This document shows positions 43,321 through 52,115 of a stretch of 64,000 bases of DNA, one piece after another. Positions within the stretch are counted from its first letter, which is position 1. Each line of letters begins with the position of its first letter. Source of the stretch: Microbacterium sp. SORGH_AS_0428 (GTDB taxonomy: Bacteria; Actinomycetota; Actinomycetes; Actinomycetales; Microbacteriaceae); assembly GCF_031453615.1 (NCBI RefSeq), contig NZ_JAVIZT010000001.1:2790001-2854000 (forward strand). The letters run 5' to 3'. A program made the translations under genes and the position numbers. The notes below the pieces were generated by a model. That model saw only the letters and a program-made list of their open reading frames with translations. It made no database searches and was not told the DNA's origin.

Positions 43321-44724
43321 GTGACGGTCCGGCTCTACGACACCCAGGCGCAGGCGCTGCGCGACTTCGCGCCTCTGGAGGACGGCAACGTCACGATGTA
43401 CGTCTGCGGCCCGACGGTGCAGTCCGGCCCGCACATCGGCCATGTGCGCGCTGCGCTGAGCTTCGATCTGCTGCGTCGCTGGCTCGCGCACCGGTTCGGC
43501 CGGGTGACGTTCGTCCGCAACGTCACCGACATCGACGACAAGGTGCTCGCGAACGCGACGCCCACCGAGCCATGGTGGGCGCTCGCCTACCGGATGGAGC
43601 TCGCGTTCAGTCAGGCCTATGCCGCGGTCGGCATCCTCGCGCCGACGTACGAGCCGCGCGCCACCGCATCCATCCCGCAGATGATCGAGCTCATCGCGCT
43701 GCTCATCGAGCGCGGCCACGCGTACCCGGCACCCGACGGATCCGGCGACGTGTACTTCGACGTGCGGTCGTGGCCCGCCTACGGCGCCCTCACCCACCAA
43801 GACGTCGACGCGATGGAAGCGGCGGCGGATGCGGACCCTCGCGGCAAGCGCGACCCGCACGACTTCGCGCTGTGGAAGGGTGCCAAGCACGGCGAGCCGT
43901 CGGATGCGCGGTGGGCGTCGCCGTGGGGCGAGGGACGCCCGGGATGGCACATCGAATGCTCGGCGATGTCGCGCCGGTACCTCGGGCCGCGCTTCGACAT
44001 CCACGGCGGCGGTCTCGACCTGCGCTTCCCGCATCACGAGAACGAGCTCGCGCAATCCACGGCCGCGGGCGATGCGTTCGCACAGTATTGGGTGCACAAC
44101 GGTCTCGTCACCGTCGACGGCCAGAAGATGTCGAAGTCGCTCGGCAACTTCACTCTCGCCGCCGACGTGCTCGACGAGCGCGACCCGCTCGTCGTGCGCT
44201 ACGCACTCGCTGCCGCGCACTACCGGTCGAGCCTCGATGTCTCCGGCAAGGCCTTCGACGAGGCGGAGGCGGCGCTCGATCGCATCCGCACCTTCCTCGA
44301 TCGCGCCGACCGCGTGGGTGCGGCTCCGGGGAGCGCCGTGATCCCCGATGCGTTCGCCGTCGCGCTGGATGACGACCTCGGCGTGCCGCAGGCTCTCGGC
44401 GTGCTGCACGAGACGGTGCGTGCAGGAAACGCGGCACTGGATGAGGGAGACTCGGAGAACGCGCGCCGCCGCGCGGCCGAGGTCGTCGCCATGACCGACA
44501 TCCTCGGCATCAATCCGCTCGACGAGCGGTGGCGCAAGAGCGCGGCGGGCCCCGAAGTGGCAGCCCTCGACGCTCTCGTGCGCGTGATGATCGACCAACG
44601 CGCCCAGGCGCGGGCAGACAAGGACTGGGCGAGCGCCGACCGGGTGCGCGATGCGATCGCGGCCGCCGGCATCGTCCTCGAAGACGGTCCCGAGGGGACC
44701 CATTGGAGTGTGAAACGTGGCTAA
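43321..44724 (+). CDS. cysS: Cysteinyl-tRNA synthetase
   Basis: 467 residues. HIGH motif in [11 protein letters not shown] (residues ~38-48), zinc-binding region around MYVCGPTVQ and [14 protein letters not shown], and KMSKS in [11 protein letters not shown] (~264). It charges tRNA(Cys). The GTG start has TAGGCT 6 bp upstream and no ribosome site, indicating a leaderless mRNA. It overlaps rlmB by 8 bp. Confidence 0.97.
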   Translation: MTVRLYDTQAQALRDFAPLEDGNVTMYVCGPTVQSGPHIGHVRAALSFDLLRRWLAHRFGRVTFVRNVTDIDDKVLANATPTEPWWALAYRMELAFSQAYAAVGILAPTYEPRATASIPQMIELIALLIERGHAYPAPDGSGDVYFDVRSWPAYGALTHQDVDAMEAAADADPRGKRDPHDFALWKGAKHGEPSDARWASPWGEGRPGWHIECSAMSRRYLGPRFDIHGGGLDLRFPHHENELAQSTAAGDAFAQYWVHNGLVTVDGQKMSKSLGNFTLAADVLDERDPLVVRYALAAAHYRSSLDVSGKAFDEAEAALDRIRTFLDRADRVGAAPGSAVIPDAFAVALDDDLGVPQALGVLHETVRAGNAALDEGDSENARRRAAEVVAMTDILGINPLDERWRKSAAGPEVAALDALVRVMIDQRAQARADKDWASADRVRDAIAAAGIVLEDGPEGTHWSVKRG

Positions 44725-45700
44725 GCCGGGAAACCCGTCCGCCGGACGCGGCAAGAAGAAGGGCCCCACGAAGGGCACCGGCGGCAAGAACCGTCGTTCG
44801 CTCGAAGGTCGCGGTCCGACCCCCAAGGCGGAGGACCGCGCCTGGCACCCCGCGGGCAAGCGCAAGGCCGCGCAGGAGCGCTTCGTCGCGGCCGGCGGCA
44901 AGGCCGCTCCGCGCATCGCGGGTCAGAACCGCACGCCGCGCTCTAAGCAGAACGACGACACCGAGACGGTCACCGGTCGTAACTCCGTGCTCGAAGCGCT
45001 GCGCGCCCGCATCCCTGCGACCGCCTTCTACATCGCGCAGCGCGTCGAGATGGACGACCGCGTCAAGGAGATGCTCTCGATCGCGACGCACCGTGAGATC
45101 CCCGTGCTGGAGGTCACGCGGCAGGAGCTGGACCGCATGGCGGGCTTCGACGGCGTGCACCAGGGCGTTGCCCTGAAGGTTCCCCCGTACGAGTACGCGC
45201 ACCCGCAGGACCTGCTGGAGCAGATCATCGACCGCGACGAGCTGCCGTTGATCGTGGCGCTCGACGGTGTGACGGACCCCCGCAACCTGGGTGCCATCAT
45301 CCGCTCCACGGCAGCGTTCGGCGGTCAGGGCCTCATCATTCCGCAGCGTCGCAGCGCGGGCGTCAACTCCGCCGCGTGGAAGACGAGCGCGGGGGCTGCA
45401 GCCCGCCTGCCGGTCGCGATGGCGGCGAATCTCACGACGACGCTCAAGGAGTTCAAGAAGCAGGGCGTCTTCGTGCTCGGCCTCGACGGCGACGGCGACG
45501 TGGCGCTTCCGGCCCTGCAGCTGGCCGATCGTCCCGTCGTGATCGTCGTCGGCTCTGAAGGCAAGGGGCTCTCGCGCCTGGTGACCGAGACGTGCGACCA
45601 GATCGTGTCGATCCCGATCTCCGCCGCGACCGAGTCCCTGAACGCGGGGATCGCCGCATCCGTCGCGCTCTACCAGGTCGCCACGCTACGGTCGGCCTGA
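44717..45700 (+). CDS. rlmB: 23S rRNA (guanosine-2'-O)-methyltransferase RlmB
   Basis: 327 residues. A basic low-complexity N-terminal extension of about 75 residues ([17 protein letters not shown]), common in actinobacterial members, precedes a substrate-binding domain ([18 protein letters not shown]) and the SPOUT knot ([54 protein letters not shown]). It methylates G2251 of 23S rRNA by homology. The cysS-rlmB order is conserved in actinobacteria. Confidence 0.95.
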   Translation: MAKPGNPSAGRGKKKGPTKGTGGKNRRSLEGRGPTPKAEDRAWHPAGKRKAAQERFVAAGGKAAPRIAGQNRTPRSKQNDDTETVTGRNSVLEALRARIPATAFYIAQRVEMDDRVKEMLSIATHREIPVLEVTRQELDRMAGFDGVHQGVALKVPPYEYAHPQDLLEQIIDRDELPLIVALDGVTDPRNLGAIIRSTAAFGGQGLIIPQRRSAGVNSAAWKTSAGAAARLPVAMAANLTTTLKEFKKQGVFVLGLDGDGDVALPALQLADRPVVIVVGSEGKGLSRLVTETCDQIVSIPISAATESLNAGIAASVALYQVATLRSA

Positions 45701-45724
45701 CAGTCCCCGTCCGAAGGAGCATCC

Positions 45725-46366
45725 ATGTCTCGTATCGCCGTTCTCGGAGGAACCGGCTACGCCGGTAGTCACATCGTCGCCGAGGCGGTCCGACGCGGGC
45801 ATACGGTGCTCTCGGTGGCGCGCACCGTCGCCGCCGAACGGGTCGATGGCGCGGTCTACGTCGAGGCCACGCTGCTGGATGTCCCCACCCTCGTGAACGA
45901 GCTGATCGGCGTCGACGTGGTCGTCTCGGCAGTGGCCGCGCGCGGCGACATGCTCGGCGCGCTCCGCCCCGCGATCGAGCAACTGCTCTCGGTGCTGCCC
46001 GAGGACGTGCGGATCGGCGTCATCGGCGGCGCCGGCGGCAGCCTCGTCGCCGAGGGCGGCCCGCGCCTCGTCGACACCGAGGGCTTCGCGGACGAGTACA
46101 AGCCCGAAGCGCTCGAGGCGATCGGCATCCTCGAAGACCTCCAGACGCGCGCGGGCGACCGCGACTGGTTCTACATCCACCCCGCGGGCGGATTCGGTGC
46201 GTGGGCGCCGGGGGAGCGCACGGGCTCGTATCGCGACGGCGGCGACGTGCTCGTCGTCGACGAGAACGGCGAGTCGTTCATCTCGGGCGCCGACCTCGCC
46301 GTCGCCGTGCTCGACGAGATCGAGACGCCGCGTCACTCGCGGGAGCGTTTCACCGTCGGCTACTGA
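45725..46366 (+). CDS. NAD(P)-binding Rossmann-fold reductase/epimerase-like protein
   Basis: 213 residues of the atypical SDR type. The dinucleotide motif is IAVLGGTGYAGSHIVAEAV (GxxGxxG, residues ~4-22), then VVVSAVAARGD at the end of strand 4. It resembles flavin-reductase-like or NmrA-like proteins with no strict YxxxK. Ribosome site AAGGAG precedes the ATG. It follows rlmB by 24 bp and may be co-transcribed. Substrate is unknown. Confidence 0.85.
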   Translation: MSRIAVLGGTGYAGSHIVAEAVRRGHTVLSVARTVAAERVDGAVYVEATLLDVPTLVNELIGVDVVVSAVAARGDMLGALRPAIEQLLSVLPEDVRIGVIGGAGGSLVAEGGPRLVDTEGFADEYKPEALEAIGILEDLQTRAGDRDWFYIHPAGGFGAWAPGERTGSYRDGGDVLVVDENGESFISGADLAVAVLDEIETPRHSRERFTVGY

Positions 46367-46403
46367 GCCGACGCGGGCGGATGCGGCGAGCTGCGGTCCG
46401 TGA

Positions 46404-47723
46404 TCAGACCAGATCGCGCCAGTCGATCTCCTCGTCCTCATCGTCGTCCGTGTCGCGCGGCACGTAGTCGTCGCGCAGCACGGGGATGATCGAGGTCGCC
46501 TCGGTGGGCGGACCCACCACGGTCGCTTCATCGCGGCGGTGGCGCAGGACGTCGTCGATGTAGCTGGTGAGCACCTCCGCAAGCGGCACGGAGCGCCCGC
46601 GCGCCTGCGACATGTACCAGCTGTGCTCGAGCACCTGGTGGTAGACCTCCGCGGGCTCCAGCTTGGAGCGCAGGTCGAAGGGGATCGCCTTGACGACCGG
46701 CTCGAACTTCCGCGTGAGCCACTCGTGCGCGACCATCTCCTCGTCGGAGCCGACGCGGGAGATGCGCGCGCGGAACTCGTCGAGGTCGTTGAGCAGACGT
46801 CGCGCCTGGTTCTCCTCGACATCGAGCCCCGTCAGGCGCAGGAGGCGCCGCTGGTGGTGCCCGGCGTCGACGACCTTGGGCTGGATGGAGACGAGCGCTC
46901 CGTCTGTCGCAGTGTCGATCGACATCTCTCCGATGTCGAAGCCGAGCGCGTTCAGCCGCTGCACGCGCTCCGTGATCCGCCACGACTCCGCCGCGGAGAA
47001 GCTCTCCTTGTCGGTCAGCGCCGCCCAGAGCGAGCGGTAGGAGGAGACGATGCCGTCGGCGATGTCGAGCGCGTCGACGTCGCCGGCCAGGCGACCGCCG
47101 GCGGCGAGGTCCATGATCTCGCCCGCGATGTTCGTGCGCGCCACATCCAGGTCGTGCTCGCGCTGACCGCGCGTCAGGCCGCCCTCGTGGAGCTCGCCCG
47201 TCTCGGCGTCCACGAGATAGGCGGCGAAGGCGCCCGCATCCCGTCGGAAAAGAGTGTTGGAGAGCGAGACATCTCCCCAGAAGAACCCCACGTTGTGCAG
47301 ACGCACGAGCAGGACCGCGAGCGCGTCGACGAGGCGGGAGGCGGTGTTCGGTCGCAGCACCTGGGTGAACAGCGCTCGGTAGGGCAGGGAGAACTTGAGG
47401 TGGGCGGTCACCAGAGCCGCCGGCAGCGGGTGGCCCGCCGCATCCGTCCGCCCGTCGATCACGGCGAAACGGTCGACGCACGGAACGTCGAGGCGGGCGA
47501 GGTTGCCGAGCATGTCGTACTCGCGTCGCGCCATCTCCCCGGTGGTCTCCTTGACGGCGATGACTTTGCCGCTGAGGGTCGAGAAGCGAACCAGGTGACG
47601 CGAGAGGCCCTTGGGGAGCTGAACGATGTCGTTGCTGGACCAGTCCGCGAGCGGCGTGCTCCATGGCAGCGTCAGCAGCGCGGGATCGATCGCACTGGCC
47701 GTGATGGTCAGCGAGTCCGCCAT
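46404..47723 (-). CDS. DUF4032 protein with kinase-like fold
   Basis: 439 residues from the ATG at 47723 with GGAGG upstream; five codons earlier is a less likely start. The N-terminal half shows a kinase-like pattern: VIAVKETTGEMARREYDML (lysine and helix-C Glu), LLVRLHNVGFFWGDVSLSNTLFR (catalytic-loop-like, HxxG...D...N), and AAYLVDAETGELH (DxE in place of DFG). The C-terminal DUF4032 region follows (~230-400) and the tail is very acidic (RDTDDDEDEEIDWRDLV). Function unknown; possibly lipopolysaccharide-kinase-like phosphotransfer. Confidence 0.82.
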   Translation of the reverse strand: MADSLTITASAIDPALLTLPWSTPLADWSSNDIVQLPKGLSRHLVRFSTLSGKVIAVKETTGEMARREYDMLGNLARLDVPCVDRFAVIDGRTDAAGHPLPAALVTAHLKFSLPYRALFTQVLRPNTASRLVDALAVLLVRLHNVGFFWGDVSLSNTLFRRDAGAFAAYLVDAETGELHEGGLTRGQREHDLDVARTNIAGEIMDLAAGGRLAGDVDALDIADGIVSSYRSLWAALTDKESFSAAESWRITERVQRLNALGFDIGEMSIDTATDGALVSIQPKVVDAGHHQRRLLRLTGLDVEENQARRLLNDLDEFRARISRVGSDEEMVAHEWLTRKFEPVVKAIPFDLRSKLEPAEVYHQVLEHSWYMSQARGRSVPLAEVLTSYIDDVLRHRRDEATVVGPPTEATSIIPVLRDDYVPRDTDDDEDEEIDWRDLV

Positions 47724-47742
47724 GGTGTCCCTCCACATATGT

Positions 47743-47780
47743 CGCGGCGCGGCGGATCCGGGTGGATCCGCCGCGCCGCG
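47743..47780. terminator. Terminator of the sugar ABC ATPase gene
   Basis: A perfect 17-bp GC-rich stem (47743-47759 with 47764-47780) around GGGT, 13 bp beyond the stop of the minus-strand ABC ATPase gene. Confidence 0.9.
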
Positions 47781-47793
47781 GGGGTCGTTCCGA

Positions 47794-48897
47794 TCAGACC
47801 GAGGCGATCGCCTTGTCGTTCAGGCGCTCGCCGGTCTCGAGGTCGAACACGTGCACGTGTCCGGGCACGGGGGCGAGGATGACCGTCTCGCCGGCGCTCG
47901 GGTGACGGCGACCGTCGACGCGCGCCACGATGTCGGTGCGCTTGCCGTTGATCTCGGAGTGGCCGTACAGGTAGCCGTCGGCGCCGAGCTCTTCGATCAG
48001 GTCGACGACGACAGACAGGCCCTTGCCGTCGGCGGGAGCCACCTGGATGTCCTCGGGGCGCACACCGATGGTGACCTCGGTGCCGTGCGCCTTGCCGATC
48101 GTGTCGGCCTCGACGGGGACGATGAGGTCGCCGAAGCGGACGCCGCCCTCGGCCAGGTCGGCCGGGAAGAGGTTCATGGCGGGGGAGCCGATGAAGCCGG
48201 CGACGAACACGTTCTTGGGCTTCTCGTACAGGTCGCGCGGGGTGCCGACCTGCTGCAGCAGGCCGTCCTTCAGCACGGCGATGCGGTCACCCATGGTGAG
48301 GGCCTCGGTCTGGTCGTGCGTGACGTAGACCGTGGTGACGCCGAGGCGACGCACCAGCGACGCGATCTGCGTACGCGTCTGCACGCGCAGCTTGGCGTCG
48401 AGGTTCGACAGCGGCTCGTCCATGAGGAAGACCTGGGGCTGACGCACGATGGCGCGACCCATGGCGACACGCTGACGCTGACCACCCGAGAGGGCCTTCG
48501 GCTTGCGGGTCAGGTACTCCTCGAGGTCGAGGAGCTTGGCGGCCTCGAGGACACGCTGGGCGCGCTCCTCCTTGCCGACGCCGGCGATCTTGAGCGCGAA
48601 GCCCATGTTCTCGGCGACCGTCATGTGGGGGTAGAGGGCGTAGTTCTGGAACACCATCGCGATGTCGCGGTCCTTCGGCGGGACGTCGGTGACGTCGCGG
48701 TCGCCGATGCGGATGCTGCCCGAGTTGACCTCTTCGAGGCCGGCGAGCATGCGCAGCGAGGTGGACTTACCGCAACCGGAGGGGCCGACCAGGACGAGGA
48801 ACTCGCCGTCTCCGACCTCGAGGTTGAGCTTGTCGACGGCCGGGCGGGTTCCGCCCGGGTACAGACGCGTTGCGTTGTCGAACGTGACAGTTGCCAC
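47794..48897 (-). CDS. ugpC: Carbohydrate ABC transporter ATP-binding protein (UgpC/MsmK type)
   Basis: 367 residues from a GTG at 48897 preceded by GGAGAAG. Walker [11 protein letters not shown]-loop MVFQNYALYPHMTV, signature LSGGQRQRVAMGRA, Walker B VFLMDEPLSNLDA and H-loop VYVTHDQTEALTM are followed by the MalK-type C-terminal OB regulatory domain (~240-367, AGFIGSPAMNLF and IGVRPEDI). It probably energises several sugar uptake systems, as no permease or binding-protein gene is adjacent. A 6-bp hairpin (CCGGCA...TGCCGG, 48914-48931) lies in the leader. Confidence 0.95.
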   Translation of the reverse strand: MATVTFDNATRLYPGGTRPAVDKLNLEVGDGEFLVLVGPSGCGKSTSLRMLAGLEEVNSGSIRIGDRDVTDVPPKDRDIAMVFQNYALYPHMTVAENMGFALKIAGVGKEERAQRVLEAAKLLDLEEYLTRKPKALSGGQRQRVAMGRAIVRQPQVFLMDEPLSNLDAKLRVQTRTQIASLVRRLGVTTVYVTHDQTEALTMGDRIAVLKDGLLQQVGTPRDLYEKPKNVFVAGFIGSPAMNLFPADLAEGGVRFGDLIVPVEADTIGKAHGTEVTIGVRPEDIQVAPADGKGLSVVVDLIEELGADGYLYGHSEINGKRTDIVARVDGRRHPSAGETVILAPVPGHVHVFDLETGERLNDKAIASV

Positions 48898-49106
48898 TGT
48901 TTCTTCTCCTTCACCGGCAGGTACGTGCCGGACGATCCGTAGTGATGGATGCGCGGGGGTGACCCGCAACGCCCGCCATCGGGCGCACCTCTCAGTATGG
49001 CACGAGCGTCTGGGCATTTCTCAGGCTCTCTGGCTAGCATCGGATCGGCCGTTTCCCGTGCGGCCCGACCGGACTCCGCCGGTCCTACGTTTTCTTCAGA
49101 GGTCCT

Positions 49107-50045
49107 ATGTCGAGCGACGACTCATCGAACGTCCCGGCGCCGAGCGACCGCCGCGAGGCGGTGCGCGAGAAGGCGCAGCGAGTGCGGCAGCGTCATGCGC
49201 GGGTCGGCCGACTCCGCGTGGCCGCGCTCTCGATCAGCGGCGTGGCGGTCGTCGGTGCCGTGGTCGCCGCCGTCGTTTTCGCGGTGAGCTCGTCGACTTC
49301 CTCCCCCCAGCTCCAGCCGAGCGGCGCCGTCGACGGCGGTTTCGCCGTCGCATCCGTCGCCGGCGTGTCGGTGCTCGGCGGGTCTGTGGACGAACCCGCA
49401 CCGACCGAGTCCGCTTCGCCGCAGGGCGACACCACCCCCACGCCCGTGCCGACGAACCGTTCGTCCGTCGACATCCGCGTGTACGTGGACTACCTCGCGC
49501 CCGGGGCGAAGCAGTTCGAGACGGCGAATGCTCCCCAGCTCTCCTCGTGGGTGACGGAGGGGGCGGCGACGCTCTCGTACCACCCGGTCGCCATGCTCAC
49601 CGCCAAATCGAACGGCACGAAGTACTCCCTGCGTGCAGCGGGCGCGGCGGCCTGTGTCGCGACCTATTCGCCCGACACGGTGTTCGCGTTCAACCACCAG
49701 CTGCTGCTGCAGCAGCCCGAGGCCACATCCGACGGGCTGAGCGACGACACGCTCGCCGACATGGCGCAGGCAGCGGGAGCGACCGAGCCTCGTCAGGTGC
49801 GTTCCTGCATCGAGAACGGTGAGTTCATGGCATGGGCCAAGAACGCGACCGACACGGCCGTCGCCGGCATCCCGGGCACGGACGGTCTGACGCTCACCAG
49901 CACGCCGATGATCTTCGTCAACGGCGAGCTCTACCAGGGTGCGCTCGACGATCCGAAGGAGTTCGCGCAGTTCGTGCTCACCACGGCGAGCGACGCGTAC
50001 TACCGCACGGCCAGCCCCACGCCGACACCGACGCCCTCGTCGTAA
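49107..50045 (+). CDS. DsbA/thioredoxin-like membrane-anchored protein lacking CxxC
   Basis: 312 residues: a basic cytoplasmic N-terminus, one membrane helix (LSISGVAVVGAVVAAVVFAVSS, ~42-63), a Ser/Pro/Thr linker and a DsbA-type Thioredoxin_4 domain (~120-295). Where active members have DFQCPYC this one reads VDYLAPGAKQFE, so both redox cysteines are missing. The cis-proline segment TSTPMIFVNGELYQG is kept. Two other cysteines (AACVATY, VRSCIENGEF) remain. It may be a non-redox binding or scaffold variant on the outside of the cell. Confidence 0.85.
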   Translation: MSSDDSSNVPAPSDRREAVREKAQRVRQRHARVGRLRVAALSISGVAVVGAVVAAVVFAVSSSTSSPQLQPSGAVDGGFAVASVAGVSVLGGSVDEPAPTESASPQGDTTPTPVPTNRSSVDIRVYVDYLAPGAKQFETANAPQLSSWVTEGAATLSYHPVAMLTAKSNGTKYSLRAAGAAACVATYSPDTVFAFNHQLLLQQPEATSDGLSDDTLADMAQAAGATEPRQVRSCIENGEFMAWAKNATDTAVAGIPGTDGLTLTSTPMIFVNGELYQGALDDPKEFAQFVLTTASDAYYRTASPTPTPTPSS

Positions 50046-50112
50046 TCCGCCCGCGCCGAGCGCATAGACTCTTCCCTGCGCTCGCGAGGGCGTCAGGCCG
50101 CCAGGCGGTCAC

Positions 50113-50185
50113 GCCGGCTTGGCGCAATTGGTAGCGCACCGTACTTGTAATACGGGGGTTGCAGGTTCAAGTCCTGTAGCCGGCA
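50113..50185 (+). tRNA. tRNA-Thr (anticodon TGT)
   Basis: The acceptor stem GCCGGCT pairs with AGCCGGC, discriminator A at 50185, CCA not encoded. Anticodon loop CTTGTAA with TGT at 50146-50148, T-loop TTCAAGT. The 3' half is repeated twice downstream at a 71-bp period. Confidence 0.97.
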
Positions 50186-50354
50186 CTTCAGACGTGGAGG
50201 GCGTCGACGCGCACGTTGTCATACGGGGGTTGCAGGTTCACGTCCTGTAGCCGGCACTTCAGACGTGGAGGGCGTCGACGCGCACGTTGTCATACGGGGG
50301 TTGCAGGTTCACGTCCTGTAGCCGGCACTTCAGACGTGGAGGGCGTCGACGCGC
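50150..50354. repeat. Tandem 71-bp repeats containing the tRNA-Thr 3' half
   Basis: The copies begin at 50150, 50221 and 50292 (ATACGGGGGTTGCAGG...). Each holds the last 36 bases of tRNA-Thr (anticodon stem 3' side, T arm, acceptor 3' side) plus 35 bases of flank (CACTTCAGACGTGGAGGG region shortened). Copies two and three share TTCACGT in the T loop, where the functional gene has TTCAAGT. The third copy ends near 50354. The 5' half of the tRNA is not repeated, so copies two and three are not tRNA genes. Confidence 0.92.
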
Positions 50355-50657
50355 GCCTTATCGATACGAGCGAATCTCGAAGTCCAGCCGGCTGACGCGC
50401 ACCCTCTGCGCCTCGCCGACCGCGTGCTGTGTGCACGACTCGCACTGTTCCGGGAGGGGGAGCCGGATGAGTTCGTGGGTGAACTGGTGGGTGAGTCCGC
50501 GCGCGACACCCGCTTCTCGGGGAGACCGAACCCGTATAAAGACCTAAGCAAGCGAAGCGACCGAGTGCGACGCGCGATCTGTTCCCAGCCCGAGCGGGGA
50601 GACGGCTGGTCGCCGCAGCCCGCGACTCGGGGGCGACAGAGTAATGGGAATTGATCG
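50355..50657. other. 303-bp stretch without a recognisable gene
   Basis: It lies between the tRNA-Thr repeats and the first LuxR gene. A TATAAA motif at about 50535 might be a promoter element for the LuxR gene. I see no coding pattern, inverted repeat or RNA gene. Confidence 0.5.
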
Positions 50658-52100
50658 TTGTTCGATGTGAGTCAGGCCGAGCGGGCAGCACTGATCGGGC
50701 TCCGCGGCACTGATGAACTCGGGGCGTCACTTCTGCATCGGGTGGCCGCGATCTCGTCTTTGTCGCTCGCCGAAGCCGATGGTGCCGTCCGATTGCGCGC
50801 ATCCAGCGGCGTCATCCTTGCTCGGCTGCAGATCGGTGCATACGCCGAAGCTCTCGAACTGGCCGAGCGCATCGCCGAGATGATGCCGGCCTCCGCGGGT
50901 GCGGTTCTCTCGCCTCTCGAGTGCAGCGTGATGTGGTCCGCGGTCGCCGAAGCGTTCGTGACGTCGGGACAGGCGCGCGACGGCGCAACGTTCTCCTACC
51001 GCGCTGCACATGCGGCCGAAGCAGCAGAGAGCGACACCGCCCTCTTCCGAGCTCATTCCTTGGTCTGTGTCTGCTCGGCGCTGTTCGGAGACTACGTCGC
51101 CGCTGCCGAGGCCGCGACAGCAGCCCACGCGATCTCGCAGAGGTCTGGCTGGGCGCCCGATGTGAGCAGTTTTCCGCTGATCCTGGGCGAGATCCTCATC
51201 CACTCCGCCGAGCTCGACCCGGACAGGCTCTCCGCGTCGGCCAGCGCCTTGAGGACGTTCGGGTCGAATCCGCGATATGCGGCCACCGCTGCTGCGGTGG
51301 AATCCATGGTCGCGCTCGTCAGCGGTGACACCGGTGCCGCTGTGACCATCGCGACCAACGTCGTGGCGAGCACGCGCGACGAGAGAGTGCTCCCCATGGT
51401 TCGCGGATTCGCGACGGGAATCCTCGCTGATGCCCTTCTGACTCGCGGTGAGCCGGACCGGGCGCTCACCGTGCTGGATCAGATCCCGTCCCCTCCCGGA
51501 CACGCCCTCTGTTTCGATATGCAGCGCGCGTCGGCCTACCTGATGCGGGAAGACTATGCGGCTGTGCTTCGTGTCACGAGCGGCTGCGTGTCTCTGGGGA
51601 TGGAGCACAGCCTGCGAACTCTGACGCCCATTCTCCTTCGCCGAGCGCTTGCGCACCTCGCGCTCGGAGACCACCGCATCGCGGACATCGAAGTCGAGGA
51701 CGCCCTGAGGATGATGGCGGAATCAGGGTCGGCTACACCGCTGCTGACGCTGTCGACCACGCAGTTGCAGACGCTTCTGGCCAAGTTCGCCACGCGCAAC
51801 GAGGCGTTGGAAGCTCTCGTGACCTCGCTGTCGCACCGGTTGAAGAAGCTGCCCAGGCTGTCCGGGTTGCGTGTTCGAGCGTTGCCGTTGCTTACTCCAC
51901 GCGAGACCGAGCTGGCGTGGCAGTTGCGGGAGGATCTCACCCTCGATCAGATCGCTCGCGAACGGTTCGTCTCCAGGAACACGGTGAAGTCCCAGGTGCG
52001 ATCGCTCTACGTCAAGCTCGGGGTGACGTCGCGGCAGGGTGCTGTGCAGCTTCTCGAGCGCGGCGGGTTCTACGAGCGTCAGCCGCCTCGCCGGACCTGA
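50658..52100 (+). CDS. LuxR-family transcriptional regulator with helical-repeat N-terminal region
   Basis: 480 residues from a TTG at 50658 (GTG at 50667 is an alternative). The first ~400 residues form Ala-rich helical repeats of TPR type (for example AYAEALELAERIAEMMPASAG, FRAHSLVCVCSALFGDYVAAAEA in parts). The C-terminal LuxR helix-turn-helix is LTPRETELAWQLREDL through RFVSRNTVKSQVRSLYVKLG. It lacks the P-loop ATPase of large LAL regulators. The ligand or signal is unknown. It is convergent with a second regulator of the same architecture, 15 bp away. Confidence 0.88.
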   Translation: MFDVSQAERAALIGLRGTDELGASLLHRVAAISSLSLAEADGAVRLRASSGVILARLQIGAYAEALELAERIAEMMPASAGAVLSPLECSVMWSAVAEAFVTSGQARDGATFSYRAAHAAEAAESDTALFRAHSLVCVCSALFGDYVAAAEAATAAHAISQRSGWAPDVSSFPLILGEILIHSAELDPDRLSASASALRTFGSNPRYAATAAAVESMVALVSGDTGAAVTIATNVVASTRDERVLPMVRGFATGILADALLTRGEPDRALTVLDQIPSPPGHALCFDMQRASAYLMREDYAAVLRVTSGCVSLGMEHSLRTLTPILLRRALAHLALGDHRIADIEVEDALRMMAESGSATPLLTLSTTQLQTLLAKFATRNEALEALVTSLSHRLKKLPRLSGLRVRALPLLTPRETELAWQLREDLTLDQIARERFVSRNTVKSQVRSLYVKLGVTSRQGAVQLLERGGFYERQPPRRT

Positions 52101-52115
52101 CGCCGGTGAGCCCGC

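Noticed and set aside
50221..50327. Additional tRNA genes in the repeats
   Set aside because: The copies lack the 5' acceptor strand, the D arm and the anticodon.
50150..50354. CRISPR-like array
   Set aside because: The units are directly adjacent 71-bp repeats with identical flanks, no variable spacers, and derive from tRNA-Thr.
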